Origin: Rhizophagus irregularis
Taxonomy: Eukaryota; Glomeromycota; Glomeromycetes; Glomerales; Glomeraceae
DNA: 64,000 nt
NCBI RefSeq assembly: GCF_026210795.1
Contig: NC_089436.1
Coordinates: forward strand, 4,898,001-4,962,000
Reading direction: 5' to 3'
Below are positions 45,055 through 57,278 of the stretch, in pieces. Made by a program: the position numbers and the translations under genes. The notes under the pieces are model-generated. The model was not told the origin of the DNA, searched no databases, and saw only the letters and a list, made by a program, of their open reading frames with translations. How positions within the stretch are numbered: position 1 is the stretch's first letter; each line of letters begins with the position of its first letter.

Positions 45055-45435
45055 TATCACATGACCTAAATTATTATTATATTATGTCATTTGACCTATC
45101 TATCATGTGACCTATTATCATTTTTATTTTTATTTTTATTTTTATTATCCATGTGAACAAGATTACAGAAAGATAGACAGGAACTAATTAAGTAAAAAAA
45201 CCAAACGCTATCTAAGCTATGCTATAATAAAACCACCTGAAGATAGCGCCACCTTAGTGCAAAATAAAAAGAACTGTGGGGGATCAACTGAAGCATTTCC
45301 ACCCATCTCGTGATTTATTATCACATGACTTACCATCTTCTCATTATATCACATAATTTTATCATATGACTTTCATGTGACCTAATCTATATTATTTATC
45401 TATATTACGTGATCATCACGTGATTACATTGATAT
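45055..45435. repeat. Iterated CACATGACCT / CACGTGAT words
   Basis: Words of the type TCACATGACCTA, GTCATTTGACC, TATCATGTGACC and ATCACGTGAT recur about ten times. They resemble the CATATGACC words of the element at 40182-41301. I found no clear terminal repeats, so the element boundaries are unknown. Confidence 0.55.
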
Positions 45436-46238
45436 CTATGGCTATACCATTAACAACATCAACTAGCAAGAAATACGTTGGTCAAAAACTTCTTTCAAGA
45501 AATAACGGTCTGGCCTGCAAACCATTTGGCCAGTTAGACTTTAAAGGCGTAAAAATTAAGACGCACTACTTTTCAACCTTTCAGAAAACCTAGAGATATG
45601 TTCGTATAGAACTGCCATTTTATATTATTGTTGGTAACTCCAGGACTCATAATAATGGTCCTAACTCAATATAAGCTGTAAGGAGTTCAGGCAAAATTAA
45701 AGATTTTGGTAATAACTTCATATAATGTTGAAAAGTCCTTTTACTATCACTCAAGGCAAAAAATTCTCATATTTTTCATCCATGTCTTCTTGGAAAAAAA
45801 TGGGCAGAACCTAACAGGAGAAAAAGTACGATGATCCCCAAGTCACACTTTGAGTAGTAGTAAATATGGCATAGTAGCCTTTATCTTTATTAATTTTATA
45901 AAATATCATTAAACAATAAACAAATATACAATTTAAAGAATAATAAAAAAAATAAACTAACTAAAAACAAAGCTAAATAGTCTCCTAAAAAGAAATTATA
46001 GTAAATAAAATTATAAAATAATTTGTTTGTACATTAACTCTTCTTAGATCATCTCCCGTGCTATATTCTAAATACAGTAGATGTAACTATGCTAATTAAA
46101 CAACGAATTGTGCACCCATTATTAAAATCGATATCCAATCCTGCAGAAACTGCTGTTATTTAATAGCACTGTTAGATGACCCATAAAACCTGAAAAGTGA
46201 TTAAACCAATTTAATCCTTACATGATCAAGTTCTTAAT

Positions 46239-46500
46239 TCAACTATCGTCAGCGTCACGTGACAGCTCATTTTGAGTCAGAGGTGGTAAAGTAGAGAAAG
46301 GCAAATACAATGTATTAGGCAAATTTGAAGGCCAAGGTTGGGATTTTTGAAGTAAAGTGATGTTGACAGATTGTTCCCAACTGCTTTTTTCATAAGTGTA
46401 GAAACACCAAATACATCTATAAAATTTATGGACAAAATTGTTGTGGATAGCGGATAAAACCTTAAGGGCAGAGACACGCGGAATATTCAATTTAAAGAAT
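46239..46500 (-). pseudogene. Possible LINE C-terminal fragment
   Basis: The minus-strand frame reads IHNNFVHKFYRCIWCFYTYE and KSSWEQSVNITLLQK before running to a stop at 46239. The spacing of aromatic and Cys/Trp residues resembles the C-terminal end of the LINE at 17.6-20.7 kb (HEIYHELWQPRCKYK). No other part of a LINE is visible nearby, so this is a weak call. Confidence 0.35.
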
Positions 46501-46628
46501 ATCTCTGAAAAGGATATAGGAATAAATCCACATATAAGAGAGTGAGCAGGCCAACTGGAAGATAAGAAGAACCAACAAGGGAGTCCTAAAAGTCACACTT
46601 TTAGCAAATTGGCCCATTTTTTAAGAGC

Positions 46629-46790
46629 TTAAAAAATCATTTTTGTAAATATCTTGGCATTCAGTGGTCCAATTTTAACAAGCATTTTTTTAAATTGTAG
46701 AGCTAAATGAGGGCTACAAAATAAAAAAAAGTTCATTAAAATTAAATTACTGGATGCTGAGATATTTACAAAAAAATGATTTTTTGAGTT
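46629..46790. repeat. Short inverted repeat
   Basis: TTAAAAAATCATTTTTGTAAATATCTT on the left is mirrored by GAGATATTTACAAAAAAATGATTTTTTGAG on the right around a loop of about 90 nt. It is probably a small MITE; AAGTCACACTTTTAG lies just to the left. Confidence 0.7.
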
Positions 46791-46799
46791 TTAGCGAAA

Positions 46800-47775
46800 A
46801 GTGGTGTTTTTGGCCAAAAGTCAGTTATGACCTTAATATTAGATGTCTGAGGTCCTATACTACTTATATAAAAAGTCTCTATATACTTATAGTAAAAAAA
46901 AATTATATATTTCTGGATTCTGTATTGCTTAAAAATCAGTTAAAAATCTATATAATGAATGTTTTATTATAAAGACTTTTACAATTATACTATTAAATCA
47001 GTTATGAGTTAATTTATAGTTTATTTAAGATTTTATTGTATGAAAATCTAATTTTATTAATGTATTTGTAATGATTTAAACAGTATTCTTTTATTATATA
47101 TATCATCAATAAAGCTATTTAATAAATGTAAAAAAAGTACAGTGTAATCCTATAAGGATATATTTTAATATTTTATTGATTTTTATATAATAATTAATTA
47201 ATATTTTTTATTTTAATATTTAAATTCAAAATTTTGTTTTTATTAAAAATTTTTATAATTATAAAAAATTTTGTAAAAATAAAATCTGGTATCATTTTAA
47301 TTATTATAGTTCTTAATATAAATTTACGGAATTTTCGATTTTAAAGATTTTAAAGTAAAATACCGCATCAGTGATATAATTTATACAAGTATCAAATTCA
47401 CTTTTGATTTAATATTTTTGTTATAGCGTTGTTAAAAACTGATTAATTTGAAATGGCCTTACTTGGCATAATATATTTATTATATTAAAATACTCAATTA
47501 TTGAAAATATAAGTTGATTATATTAAAACCAACTTTTTTTTTTACTAAACAGATATAGAAATTACACGCTGTTAATAAAAAGATTCTATATTCAAGTTAT
47601 TTGTTGATTAATAAAATAAAAGCTACAAGAGATGTTTACTTGTATAAACCAACTTTAATGAACATTACATACATAATAAGGATCAAAATAAGAATTTTAA
47701 AAACTAAACATAGATTTTTAGGTAGATAAATGAAATCAATAAACTCTCCTAAACATCTAAAGGCAATCAACTGAT
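46800..47775. other. AT-rich intergenic region downstream of SUB2
   Basis: No gene is seen. The stretch separates the repeat-rich left part of the window from the first intact housekeeping gene and includes the probable SUB2 3' untranslated region. Confidence 0.5.
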
Positions 47776-49701
47776 TCACGATGCCATATAGTCATTGATC
47801 TCTAGTTCAGTCGGTAGTTCAGTAATATTGACTTCAAATCGTTCTTGCACTTTATTTAGTGTATCGGCATCTTCTTGATTTGCTACGAATGTAATAGCGA
47901 GACCTTTGGTACCGAAACGACCCGCACGACCGACCTTTTTTAAATAAATAAATAAACAACTGAGTTTAATAAACATAATATAAAATCATTATTATATGAA
48001 ATAAAAAATTACCCTATGTAAATATGTATCTGGACCATCAGGCATATCATAATTGATAACTATATTCACACGCTCAATATCAATACCACGACCAAAGACA
48101 TCAGTAGCAACCATTATTCGCTTTTGGAAGTCTTTAAACGATTTATATTTGGCAATTCTACACACATTCATAAAAATTGTTAATCATTCAATGCCACAAA
48201 GAAACATCAAAAACACTTGTACTAACCTCTCCTCTTGTTTCATTGCTCCGTGAATACAAATACTCGGGAAGTTACAATCGCAAAGAAGTTTATTTAACTC
48301 ATTAGCTCGTTGAACTGATTTAACAAAGATGCATACTTGATTAAATTCAAGTGTATCAAGCAAATCATTTAATTTGCGATTCTTAGAGGTTTCAGGCAAT
48401 TTGATAAAATGTTGTTGAAGCCCGTGAAGAGTGAGTTTAGTTTCATCATCAACATAAATTTCTAACGGCTAGATTGATTAATTTAAAAATCAATAACTTT
48501 TTTTAAAAAGATATATATATATATAATGAAAAATCTTACGTTTTGCATGAACTTCTTACAGACAGGTCTAATTTCTTTGCTAAGTGTAGCACTAAACATC
48601 ATGACTTGTTTGTTATGAGGAGTCTTGCGGAAAATTGCCTGAACATCTCGTCTCATATCTGATAAATAAATATATATATATACGTAAATTTGTTAGACCA
48701 GTTCTATAAAGTGTAAGCTCGTTTACAATTAATTGCAAAATTCTTTATAAAAAAAATCTATTTTTCTTTAAAACCCTAATTTTCGTAATTAGGAAAACAA
48801 AGAATTTTGCAATCAATTGAATATAACTCGGCTTGATTAGTGAACTATTATTATTTTTTTCAGACTAAATTTTTTTTCTCATTAGGTTGTTAGACCTTAG
48901 ACGAGCTGGGTTAAAGAGTTTTCATCCTTAAAAAATAAAATAAAAATACAAAAAAAAACGAGAATGTATTGATCATATAAGCTTACCCAATTGATCCAAC
49001 ATTTTGTCACATTCATCAAGCACAAAATGTTTAACACTACCCACTTTCAATTGGCCATCGTTTACTAAAGCCAAAATCCTTCCGGGTGTTCCAACAACAA
49101 TGTGAGGCGTAGTCTCTTTGCTCGAAAATTTCTTATAATCATCTCTAATAGGAACACCGCCGTAAAACACATCTGTCTTTATTTCCGGCATGTACTTGCT
49201 GAAACGAGTATATTCGCTTCGAATTTGGAAGGCCAATTCACGAGTATGACATAGTACGATAACTGATACTTCGCCTGGAGCAGGCTCTACTTGTTGAAGC
49301 GTAGCTAAAACGAAGACGGCAGTCTTTCCCATACCGGATTTAGCTTGACAAAGAACATCCATACCAAGGATCGACTGAGGAATACACTCCTGTTGCACTA
49401 ATAATTTAATTAAAGATTAAAATTAACGAAAAAAAAAATATTATTATTATAAAATATAAAATTTAAAATATGAACCTTCTGACGGATGTTCAAACCCACA
49501 ATCTACAATAGCTCTAAGCAATTCAGGCTTCAACAAGAAATCCCTGAAGCCGGTTGAGTGAATACCAACGTAACTTCCCTTCTTATCTTTCGTATTGTCC
49601 TCGGATAATTCTTGTCCGTTACCAGTAGGTTGTTCTGCAGAGGGGGCATCGGTTTGCATGGACTCATCCTCTTCTTCATAGTCAATTAAATCGTCGGCCA
49701 T
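47776..49701 (-). CDS. SUB2: SUB2/UAP56 DECD-box RNA helicase
   Basis: Six exons: 49701-49476, 49397-48987, 48658-48540, 48468-48227, 48157-48013 and 47934-47776. They sum to 1302 nt, giving 433 residues, close to yeast Sub2 and human UAP56. The start [13 protein letters not shown] is typical. The Q-motif region ([15 protein letters not shown]) precedes Walker A AKSGMGKT (residues 94-101). Also visible are DECD (203-206), [17 protein letters not shown] and [10 protein letters not shown]. This nuclear ATPase acts in spliceosome assembly and, in the TREX complex, in mRNA export. An ATG 24 bases upstream (MLDSFQIK) is in frame, but the shorter start matches the family. Intron 2 is 328 nt, far longer than the others (69-78 nt), and contains a hairpin. 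Confidence 0.96.
48726..48819. repeat. Hairpin in SUB2 intron 2
   Basis: CAATTAATTGCAAAATTCTTT (48726-48746) is mirrored by AAAGAATTTTGCAATCAATTG (about 48799-48819), with an inner CCTAATTTTCGTAATTAGG stem. It is either a small inverted-repeat insertion or a structured intronic RNA. Confidence 0.75.
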
Positions 49702-51942
49702 TTTTATTTGAAAGCTGTCAAGCACCAGGTGAATGAAGAGATTTTGATGACAAAGTTTGGATTAATTTTTTTTCTTTCTTTTTTTTGGTAAATTTCGAAA
49801 ACCAAGACTGTCAGCCGCCAAATTCTGCTGCACTTTGATAAAGAAGTCAATAATTCTTCATAAAAACTCTTAAAGAGTTCAAGGAGTTCAAGAGAGTCGT
49901 CTCACACGCAACACTTTTATTCTTTCAAAATGACCATTATGATAATCATCTTCAAGATATGATGGTTTTAGAATATCTGTGAATTGATTGCTGTATATTC
50001 CATTGCTAATCATTACTGAACAGCATGCTGGTGGTATAGTAATCTCAAGGTCTTCGATGTATTAACAAAGTTTTATCAAAAAGATAAATTATTTTGTCTC
50101 ACTTGAAGACTTATTGATGCAGAATATAAAACCACCCATTGTAACTTCCCTCACATATTATTTAAAAAAGGAAACAGCCTTAGATCCTTTATTTCTTTTT
50201 TTCTTTTAATAGATAAACTACCACTAACGGTATAACCATAAAAGTGGGAATCCACATATTCTTGACTGAACACGAGAAAAGGCGGATCCGCCAGATTTAA
50301 AATTAACCATCTAAACATACGGAATAACATTTTCTCTCGTCTCTCGAATACTTTAGGCTGTTCAAGGTGTTGTCTGTATGTTTTTTTTTTACTTTCTAGT
50401 GGTATATTTACTTAGCCACCGATCCAGAGAGTGTGAAAACTTAAAAAGCGAGCAGAATCGGCGGTAAGGCAACTTCGGTTCTCCTCTCCGTTGTATAGAG
50501 ACGACATACCTTTGGATTAAACTTGGTTTTAACGTAAGACTTTGTTCTTAAAAGTTTTATCGAAAAAGGGTTGAATAAAATGATGTGGCTTTTTAATCAG
50601 AGGAAGGGAAGCTACCTTATATTAACGGATGGATAAACGAAGCAGTTATAAAGAGGTATAAAAGACAAAATGATGTTAAAAGACGGAGAATCAATGGAAG
50701 CAATATAATAGGTAAAAATTTGGTAATACAGGAAAATTGGTGTAATCAAACTATCGTCAATTAGTTTTTTTGAAAGGCACAATAACTCCGGTGAAACCAA
50801 AATGATCACGTGAACGATGCGGAAATTATCTGTTATCGTACAAATTGACCATCGACCAAGAAAGTTGAATTTTACGCGTTACGCGTTTTCGGTTTTCACT
50901 TGCCTATAAATAAATTTATTTATAATTATTCTTCATATTATAAATTATAATTTCGACGTTTTTGAATTCTTGGAGCTTGTTGTTTAGTAACTGCATACAT
51001 ATTCAGCATATAGATGTCTGGTAAAAATTAAAGCATGTTCACCATATTAGATATAAAAAATTTTATTTAGTTTCAAGAAATAATATCAAAATAAAATCCT
51101 ATTGCTAACAATAAATTAGAAAATCTATAGTTGAAGCGTTAAGAAAATTTTGTTACACAACAGATTACATGTACAATACTACTTTTTATGGAAAGATTTA
51201 CTATCTTTCCTTAGCCACAAAATATTTGTGGCTGGAAAATTATTTGATTTTTAAGAAATATTAATGTTGAAAAAAAATTTAAACAAATTAAATGATACAT
51301 ATCCATATTCCAATCTCGCGCGATATTTTTTTTTGTTCTAAATCAATCCTTTATGAATTATTTTTGTTGTTTAGGTAGCATAACCAGTAACGACGTCTTT
51401 AATACCTAATCTATTATTTTTTTTTACACAAGATCATGTGTAATTCAATTATTTAAAGAAAAAAGTCTCAATTTAAAATGTCACTGAAGAGAAAATCTAC
51501 AAGAAAGTTCAAGAATTTTTACCATAAAAGAAACAAAAATCGATCCATTTTACATCACATATAGTAAACATGAGTCATACAAAAAAAAAGAACTATAAAG
51601 TGTTTTTGAAAAAAAAATCGTACTGTTCAGGACCAATAACTAACTTTCTTTGAGGAATCATGAAGGGAAAAGTGAAAATAATGCACAGGGAAGAACGAAT
51701 GGAAGAGCATTGCACTAATTTCTAGGTATTTGAATTTTGGGGTGAAAATTAATTGATCATATCGAACGCAAGGAAAAAAAGTACTAAAAAACAAAATATA
51801 TTCATTTCAATACAAACATTAAATGACTCAATTAAAACACAAATAAAATCGAAAGATTGTTATTGGTAGAAAGAAGGAATAACTTGAATTTGAGCTTGGT
51901 TGACGCAGCCAATCCTGACAATATTTGTAGTGTACAAATTAT
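49702..51942. other. Intergenic region between SUB2 and the bHLH gene
   Basis: About 2.2 kb without a supported gene. It contains the SUB2 promoter side (both genes are on the minus strand) and the probable 3' region of the bHLH gene. I see no clear TATA box or repeat. The segment 50250-50900 is less AT-rich than the rest. Confidence 0.5.
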
Positions 51943-53158
51943 TTATAGTCCAATTGCATAAATTTTATCAAGGGTTTCTTGTTGTTGATACACAGCGTTT
52001 AATCTACAAAAGAAAAATTAACAAAAGTAATTGATTGTAATAAATAAACGCAACAATATAATGAAATTTAATTAACGCATTTAATCGTTTTTTTTTTAAA
52101 AAAAAAGGTAGGTTTAATAATTAAAAAAAGAGTAACGAATTACCTTTTCTCTCTTTCGAGTTCAGCGGCTAGATACGAGATATATTGGTGAAGACGATTA
52201 ACTTCTTCGATAAGGAAAGTCTCCTTGGATTTCATGTTCTTAAGATGAGCGACGGCTATTTAAAAATATGTATATATATATATAATTTATTTTTATTAGT
52301 GTTGTAAGAACATAAATTAAAACGAATTTTACGCGTAATTTACTTTAATTATACACATCACTCATTATTAAACCTAACAGAGTTAGATCCAACAAATAAA
52401 ATATATATATGGTAAAGAAAGACGCGAGAACTCACTTTTTTGGAGCAGAAGAGCTTTGCTCATTTTACGACCATTATTATTAATAGGAAGTTGTCGACGA
52501 AGTTCCTCAAAACCATCTTTGATTTCCGCCCGTCGTCTTTGCTCAGATTGAATGTGTATTTGGCGACGAAATTCAGCATGTGTCACAGAACTATTTTCGG
52601 CAATACATAAGAAAGCGCGTAAAATATTTTCTAGATTGATTAATTACATTATTCATGATAGCTATTAATCAAAATACAAGAAATCTCTGACCCATTGCCG
52701 TCTTCTCCATCATACCCATCCAAAGAAGAAGCAGTATCGCAATCTTCACGTGTAGTCTTGCGTCGTCTACGATTACCAGACTTTGAACTTTCATATATTT
52801 CTTTATTATATTGTTTGAACTCGGGAATGTCTAGTTCGTCAGATGCTACTAACAAAGATCGAAAGGTGAAGCCAAGGTAGAAAGAAATGAGGATGAACCG
52901 ACAGGGATTTCAACACAGAAACAAATGTTAACTTTTTATATTTTATTATTTTGAGATGCAAAAACCAAGCTTCAAAGCTCTTTTCTTTTAAATTTATTAC
53001 TCGGTCACGTCTATAGTTTATTTTTCACGTATATTTTCTCGCGTTTGTCGAGATCTTTACGAACACCTGACTAATTTTCACTTACCTGTATTGACTACAG
53101 GAGCTTGAGGAGAACCTGCTGGCATCACGAAACCTGCGTTAAATTGTTGGTGAAGCAT
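51943..53158 (-). CDS. bHLH-zip transcription factor (Mlx/Max-like)
   Basis: Five exons: 53158-53086, 52848-52692, 52590-52436, 52255-52144 and 52003-51943. They sum to 558 nt, giving 185 residues. After a short N-terminus (MLHQQFNAGFVMPAG) and an acidic/basic linker (SGNRRRRKTTRED), the basic region is RRQIHIQSEQRRRAEIKDGF. His89, Glu93 and Arg97 occupy the H-E-R positions that make class B bHLH proteins read CACGTG-type E-boxes. Helix 1 ends FEELRRQLP, the loop is INNNGRKMSK, and helix 2 is ALLLQKTVAHLKNM. A leucine-zipper-like helix follows (FLIEEVNRLHQYISYLAAEL). The K-M-S-K-A-x-x-L-Q-K-T segment resembles Mlx. It is probably a nuclear dimeric regulator; the partner is not in this window. 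Exon 2 uses the weak donor GTCAGA, so a splice alternative there is possible. Confidence 0.88.
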
Positions 53159-56100
53159 TTTGGTAGCTCTTTATAGGGATTGGTTGTTCGTAGAGCTTGA
53201 AGGTCGTGAGGAGTAAGAAAAAAATATATGTATTTTTCGGTTAGGTGTCAGGATTTTAATAAAGTAAAAAGTCAACCAAGATGTTGCTACAATATCTATC
53301 AATGTAAATTATCATAAAAAAGCTGTTAACTAATGGTCGTCAATTAAGGAGATGGAGTACTAATACTAGTTTAGGCAATGTCCACCTCTAAAATTCCAAA
53401 TGCCCGTATTTAGTACTAGCAGAAGTTAAGTTTTGAATTTTTTGATCGTGAGGTAAAAAGGAAGCTAACATATCGTGCGTAAGTACCAAATAGGGAATGC
53501 TTTCAGGATTCTAGTCCGAATAGGAAAAACTGATGATAACTTGAGGCTCAATCACGTCACACGAAGTAAGCATGCGTGGGTTCTCAACAGATTTGTACTA
53601 GGATAAGCAACAGCTTGAAGCAGGGGAGACAAATGAGTCGTGATTAAATTTAAAGCCTCACAACTATTTTTAGTATCGCACTAATAACTATTTTCGAAAG
53701 AGTTATAGCATTTATTTTTATAACTTAATAAATATTTTAGTTTTATTTTTTCTATTTCGGCTATTCCAGTAAATAATTACTTTATTGCTTACTAAAGATC
53801 CTGAGTTTTAAATTTAAAAAGTAAATTTTAAATTAATTCAGCCTATAATTAATTTTAACATAAATATAATTTTATTATTTTAAGTCTTTACATGAAATTT
53901 TTATATATATAATGTTTTTTCTTTAGTTTATTATTTATCAAATAAGTTTATATAATAATTATTAAGATACTTGTATACTAAAATTATGATTTATAAATAT
54001 TTATAAATATTATAATAAAATACAATTAAAAAAAGTTCATCATTATATTGTAATATATTTATTAATAATATAATTAAATTCATTTAATTTATAGCAATAA
54101 TTTAAAATGATTAATGAAATAATTTAGAATTTAACTATATATCTAAATTAATAAATAATATATATTAATATTTCTTTACTAAATGATAAATATAAAAGAA
54201 AATATTTTAATAATAGTATTTTTTATTATATAATTATATATATGTAGATAATTATATAATTATTTATATAAAAATTATAATAAAAATTAAAAAAAAACTT
54301 AAATATAATTTATATTAAAATCATTTAAAATTATATTTATAATATATAATAAATTTTTAATATAAAATATTTTTTATATTAAAGTATAAATTTTTTTATT
54401 TTTTCCAATCATCTAGTATATAAATAAATAGATAATTTATTACTATATAGCATATGAAATATAAAGAAAATCTATATATAATATATTCATTAGCTATTTA
54501 TTTTATTGATAATAATTAAATATAATTTGTTAGTAGAACATTTATTTATATGTATAAATTTGTATTGCTTATTATTTAATATAGTTTAAATAAAGTATAA
54601 ATTTAATAAATATGATATAATAAATAAATAATTTACCTTTAATTGGTATTATTAATTAAATAATAAAAATTAAAAATTATATTATAAAGTTATAATCTTA
54701 TTTATTTAACATTTTAAAAATTTGCAAAAGGTATAATATATATATAAAATATAATAAATTTAAATAATAATAATTAAATTTCTAATTTGTATAAGACTAA
54801 TTTTAATCTAGTATAATTTAATTTAAATGATTTAACCTACTAGTAAATTTTATATAATTATATAATTTTACTTAATTTCTAAAAAAAAATGTAAATTATA
54901 GTTACAATAAAAGATACGATTATTAAAAACTTAGAATAAATGTTTTTTTGAAAATTTTTTTAAAAAAAATAATTGGCAAAAAATATATTTAATCCAAATT
55001 ATTTGATTTAAAGAACAAGTTAAAAAAACTCTTTTAATTTATATAATTATTAATATAAAGTATTATAATATTTGCAAATTTATTTTAATAAATATCTTTT
55101 TTTTTATTATTATCCTTAAAGGTAACAGGTAATCTTTATTAAATTTATTAGTAGATTAAAATTACAAAATAAATCAGTCTTCTACCCATATTATGCAATG
55201 TCAGATATATTCTATAAGCATTAAACTTATACATATAATTTTTAATTTAGATTTTATATACTAAATTTTTAATATTAATATTTATTATAAAAATATTATA
55301 TAATAATTATATCTTTAGAAATAACAGATAAAGTATTTTTAATAATTTTAAAAATAATAAACATAGTATTAAATAAATATAATTAATATTGGTTATTAAT
55401 ATAACTAATAAAAATAATTATTTAGTAATTAATATATTAAATATATTTTTAGTTAGTATTATTTGTAATATAATATTAGTTAAACTTAAATAAATTACTA
55501 ATTATTTTATAGGAAAAAAATTGTTATTGATTGAAGTTCTATTATTTTCAGATATATATATTATATATAATTAAAATATTACATATAAAATATAAAGTAA
55601 TATAAATAAATTGAAAAATTATTAAAATATATAACTAAATCACACTTTTATATAATTAGATTTATTTTATAAAAATAATAAATTGAATAGTAGGTATTTA
55701 TTGAATTATTTAATAGATATAATATAATAATTTTGAAAAATTAATTTTGCGATGCAGTAATCAAATCCACAGATTCAGCATAGTAATGTAATATGTGTTG
55801 GGCAAAAGTAAAGTATTTTTGTAAAGACGAGAGATCCTTTAGATTGGTTGTAGCAAATGGGTAGAATAACGAGAAAAGTTAAAGTAGGATTAATATTTTG
55901 AGAATTATAATTAATAACTATAGAGAAAGTTATTTAAACAATTTATAACAAGAGTGATATGTAATTACAGGATTTTAGATAAGGAGAAGGTGCAATGTTA
56001 CTCAAAGGGTAGTAGGCACGTACTGACATATTTGCATGGGTTAATCAAAGTAGTACTGACGAGCTGTAACAGATTAGCAATAGCTTAGTTATGGATTTTC

Positions 56101-57278
56101 TTTTCTGTAAGACGTTTCGTTATTTAATAAGGCTACTTTAGATTCCTATCTAGCTTTGTTCTTGTAATTTTCAAACAAGATTCGATTGATAAATTATAAT
56201 AACGATTAAAATTTAAATAACAAATAAAATCTTGCTCTTTTAAGTATTACTTCATTGTTATCATTTGTAAAATTTAGAACCGTAGAAATATATAGTAATG
56301 ACAAAATGTAATTAGATATATATTTCCTGTAATAAAGTCGTCGATTTGACATATAAGCAGCCCAATTTCCTCTTATAAGTCGATTTAGCAGCATTTAATT
56401 GTCAATTCTGTTCCATCACTTAATGACACGTAAAAAACACCGTGCATTAAAGATTCGGGTATATTGCTATACCGGAATCTCATTGTATTTATATATGCGG
56501 ACACATGAGTTTCAACCAATTTTTTGTTCAAAAATTAATAATCCCTTTTCAACGAACAATCATTCCCAGAACAATAGGACAGGTAATTGTTTCATATACA
56601 CAAGTAGCACAAAAATAGTAAGTATTTTCTTGAGATCAGTGGTAATATGTTTAAGAATTGGGCTTGAAGTGCTGACGGTATGCTTTGGATGACAAAGACC
56701 GCTATTTTGTGTTTTGGTAACAAAAAAGATTTGTTAGCATTTAAAATGTCCGATATGTATTTTTGTGATATTAAGGATCATTTTTTTTAATAATAACCCA
56801 CCTTTGAACCAGACTAAAAAAGTTCTCACATGCAGATGCAGCGTGTTGCATCGGAAGTATACCACTGTCTCGATCTAATTTTGATCTCCAAAGATGCAAC
56901 TTAGTTTAGATCAAAAATCTTTGAAAGAAGAAAGTAAAATCGTAGTCCTCACTACTCGTATTAAATATATATCCTAGCTCTCTATCTAGTTATCATTTAT
57001 CAAAACAATTATAAATTTTTCGAAAGGGGCTTTTTTTTTCGTGGCTGAAATTATTTGCTGCGTATGAGATCATCCGTGCGTCATCGCTGACAAGGAAATA
57101 ATTTTCAGATATCACATGTTAATACAATATTACAGTTTCGAACTTAACTTTTTTTTTAATTAATTTTGAGGAGCTCGTTATTATTTAGCTACAAATCCTT
57201 GAAATTATAAAAAAAAATTAATAAATAAATAAAAAAAATACCGAAAGACTTTTTGTAATATAAATTAAATATTTAGAA
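53159..57278. other. Intergenic, containing a 2-kb extremely AT-rich block
   Basis: From about 53700 to 55740 the sequence is almost entirely A and T in short non-periodic runs, visibly poorer in G and C than the rest of this already AT-rich window. Coding frames, long direct repeats and terminal inverted repeats are all absent. The flanks (53160-53690 and 55740-57278) are of ordinary composition and hold the promoter sides of the divergent bHLH and SEY1 genes. Open frames near 56206-56692 lack any recognisable feature. Confidence 0.6.

Noticed and set aside
53700-55740. Mitochondrial DNA insertion as the source of the AT-rich block
   Set aside because: I see no mitochondrial coding or rRNA/tRNA-like sequence, and the block looks richer in A+T than fungal mitochondrial genes usually are.
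56206-56692. Two opposite-strand open frames upstream of SEY1
   Set aside because: Neither has a recognisable feature or a convincing start, and both lie in AT-rich intergenic DNA.
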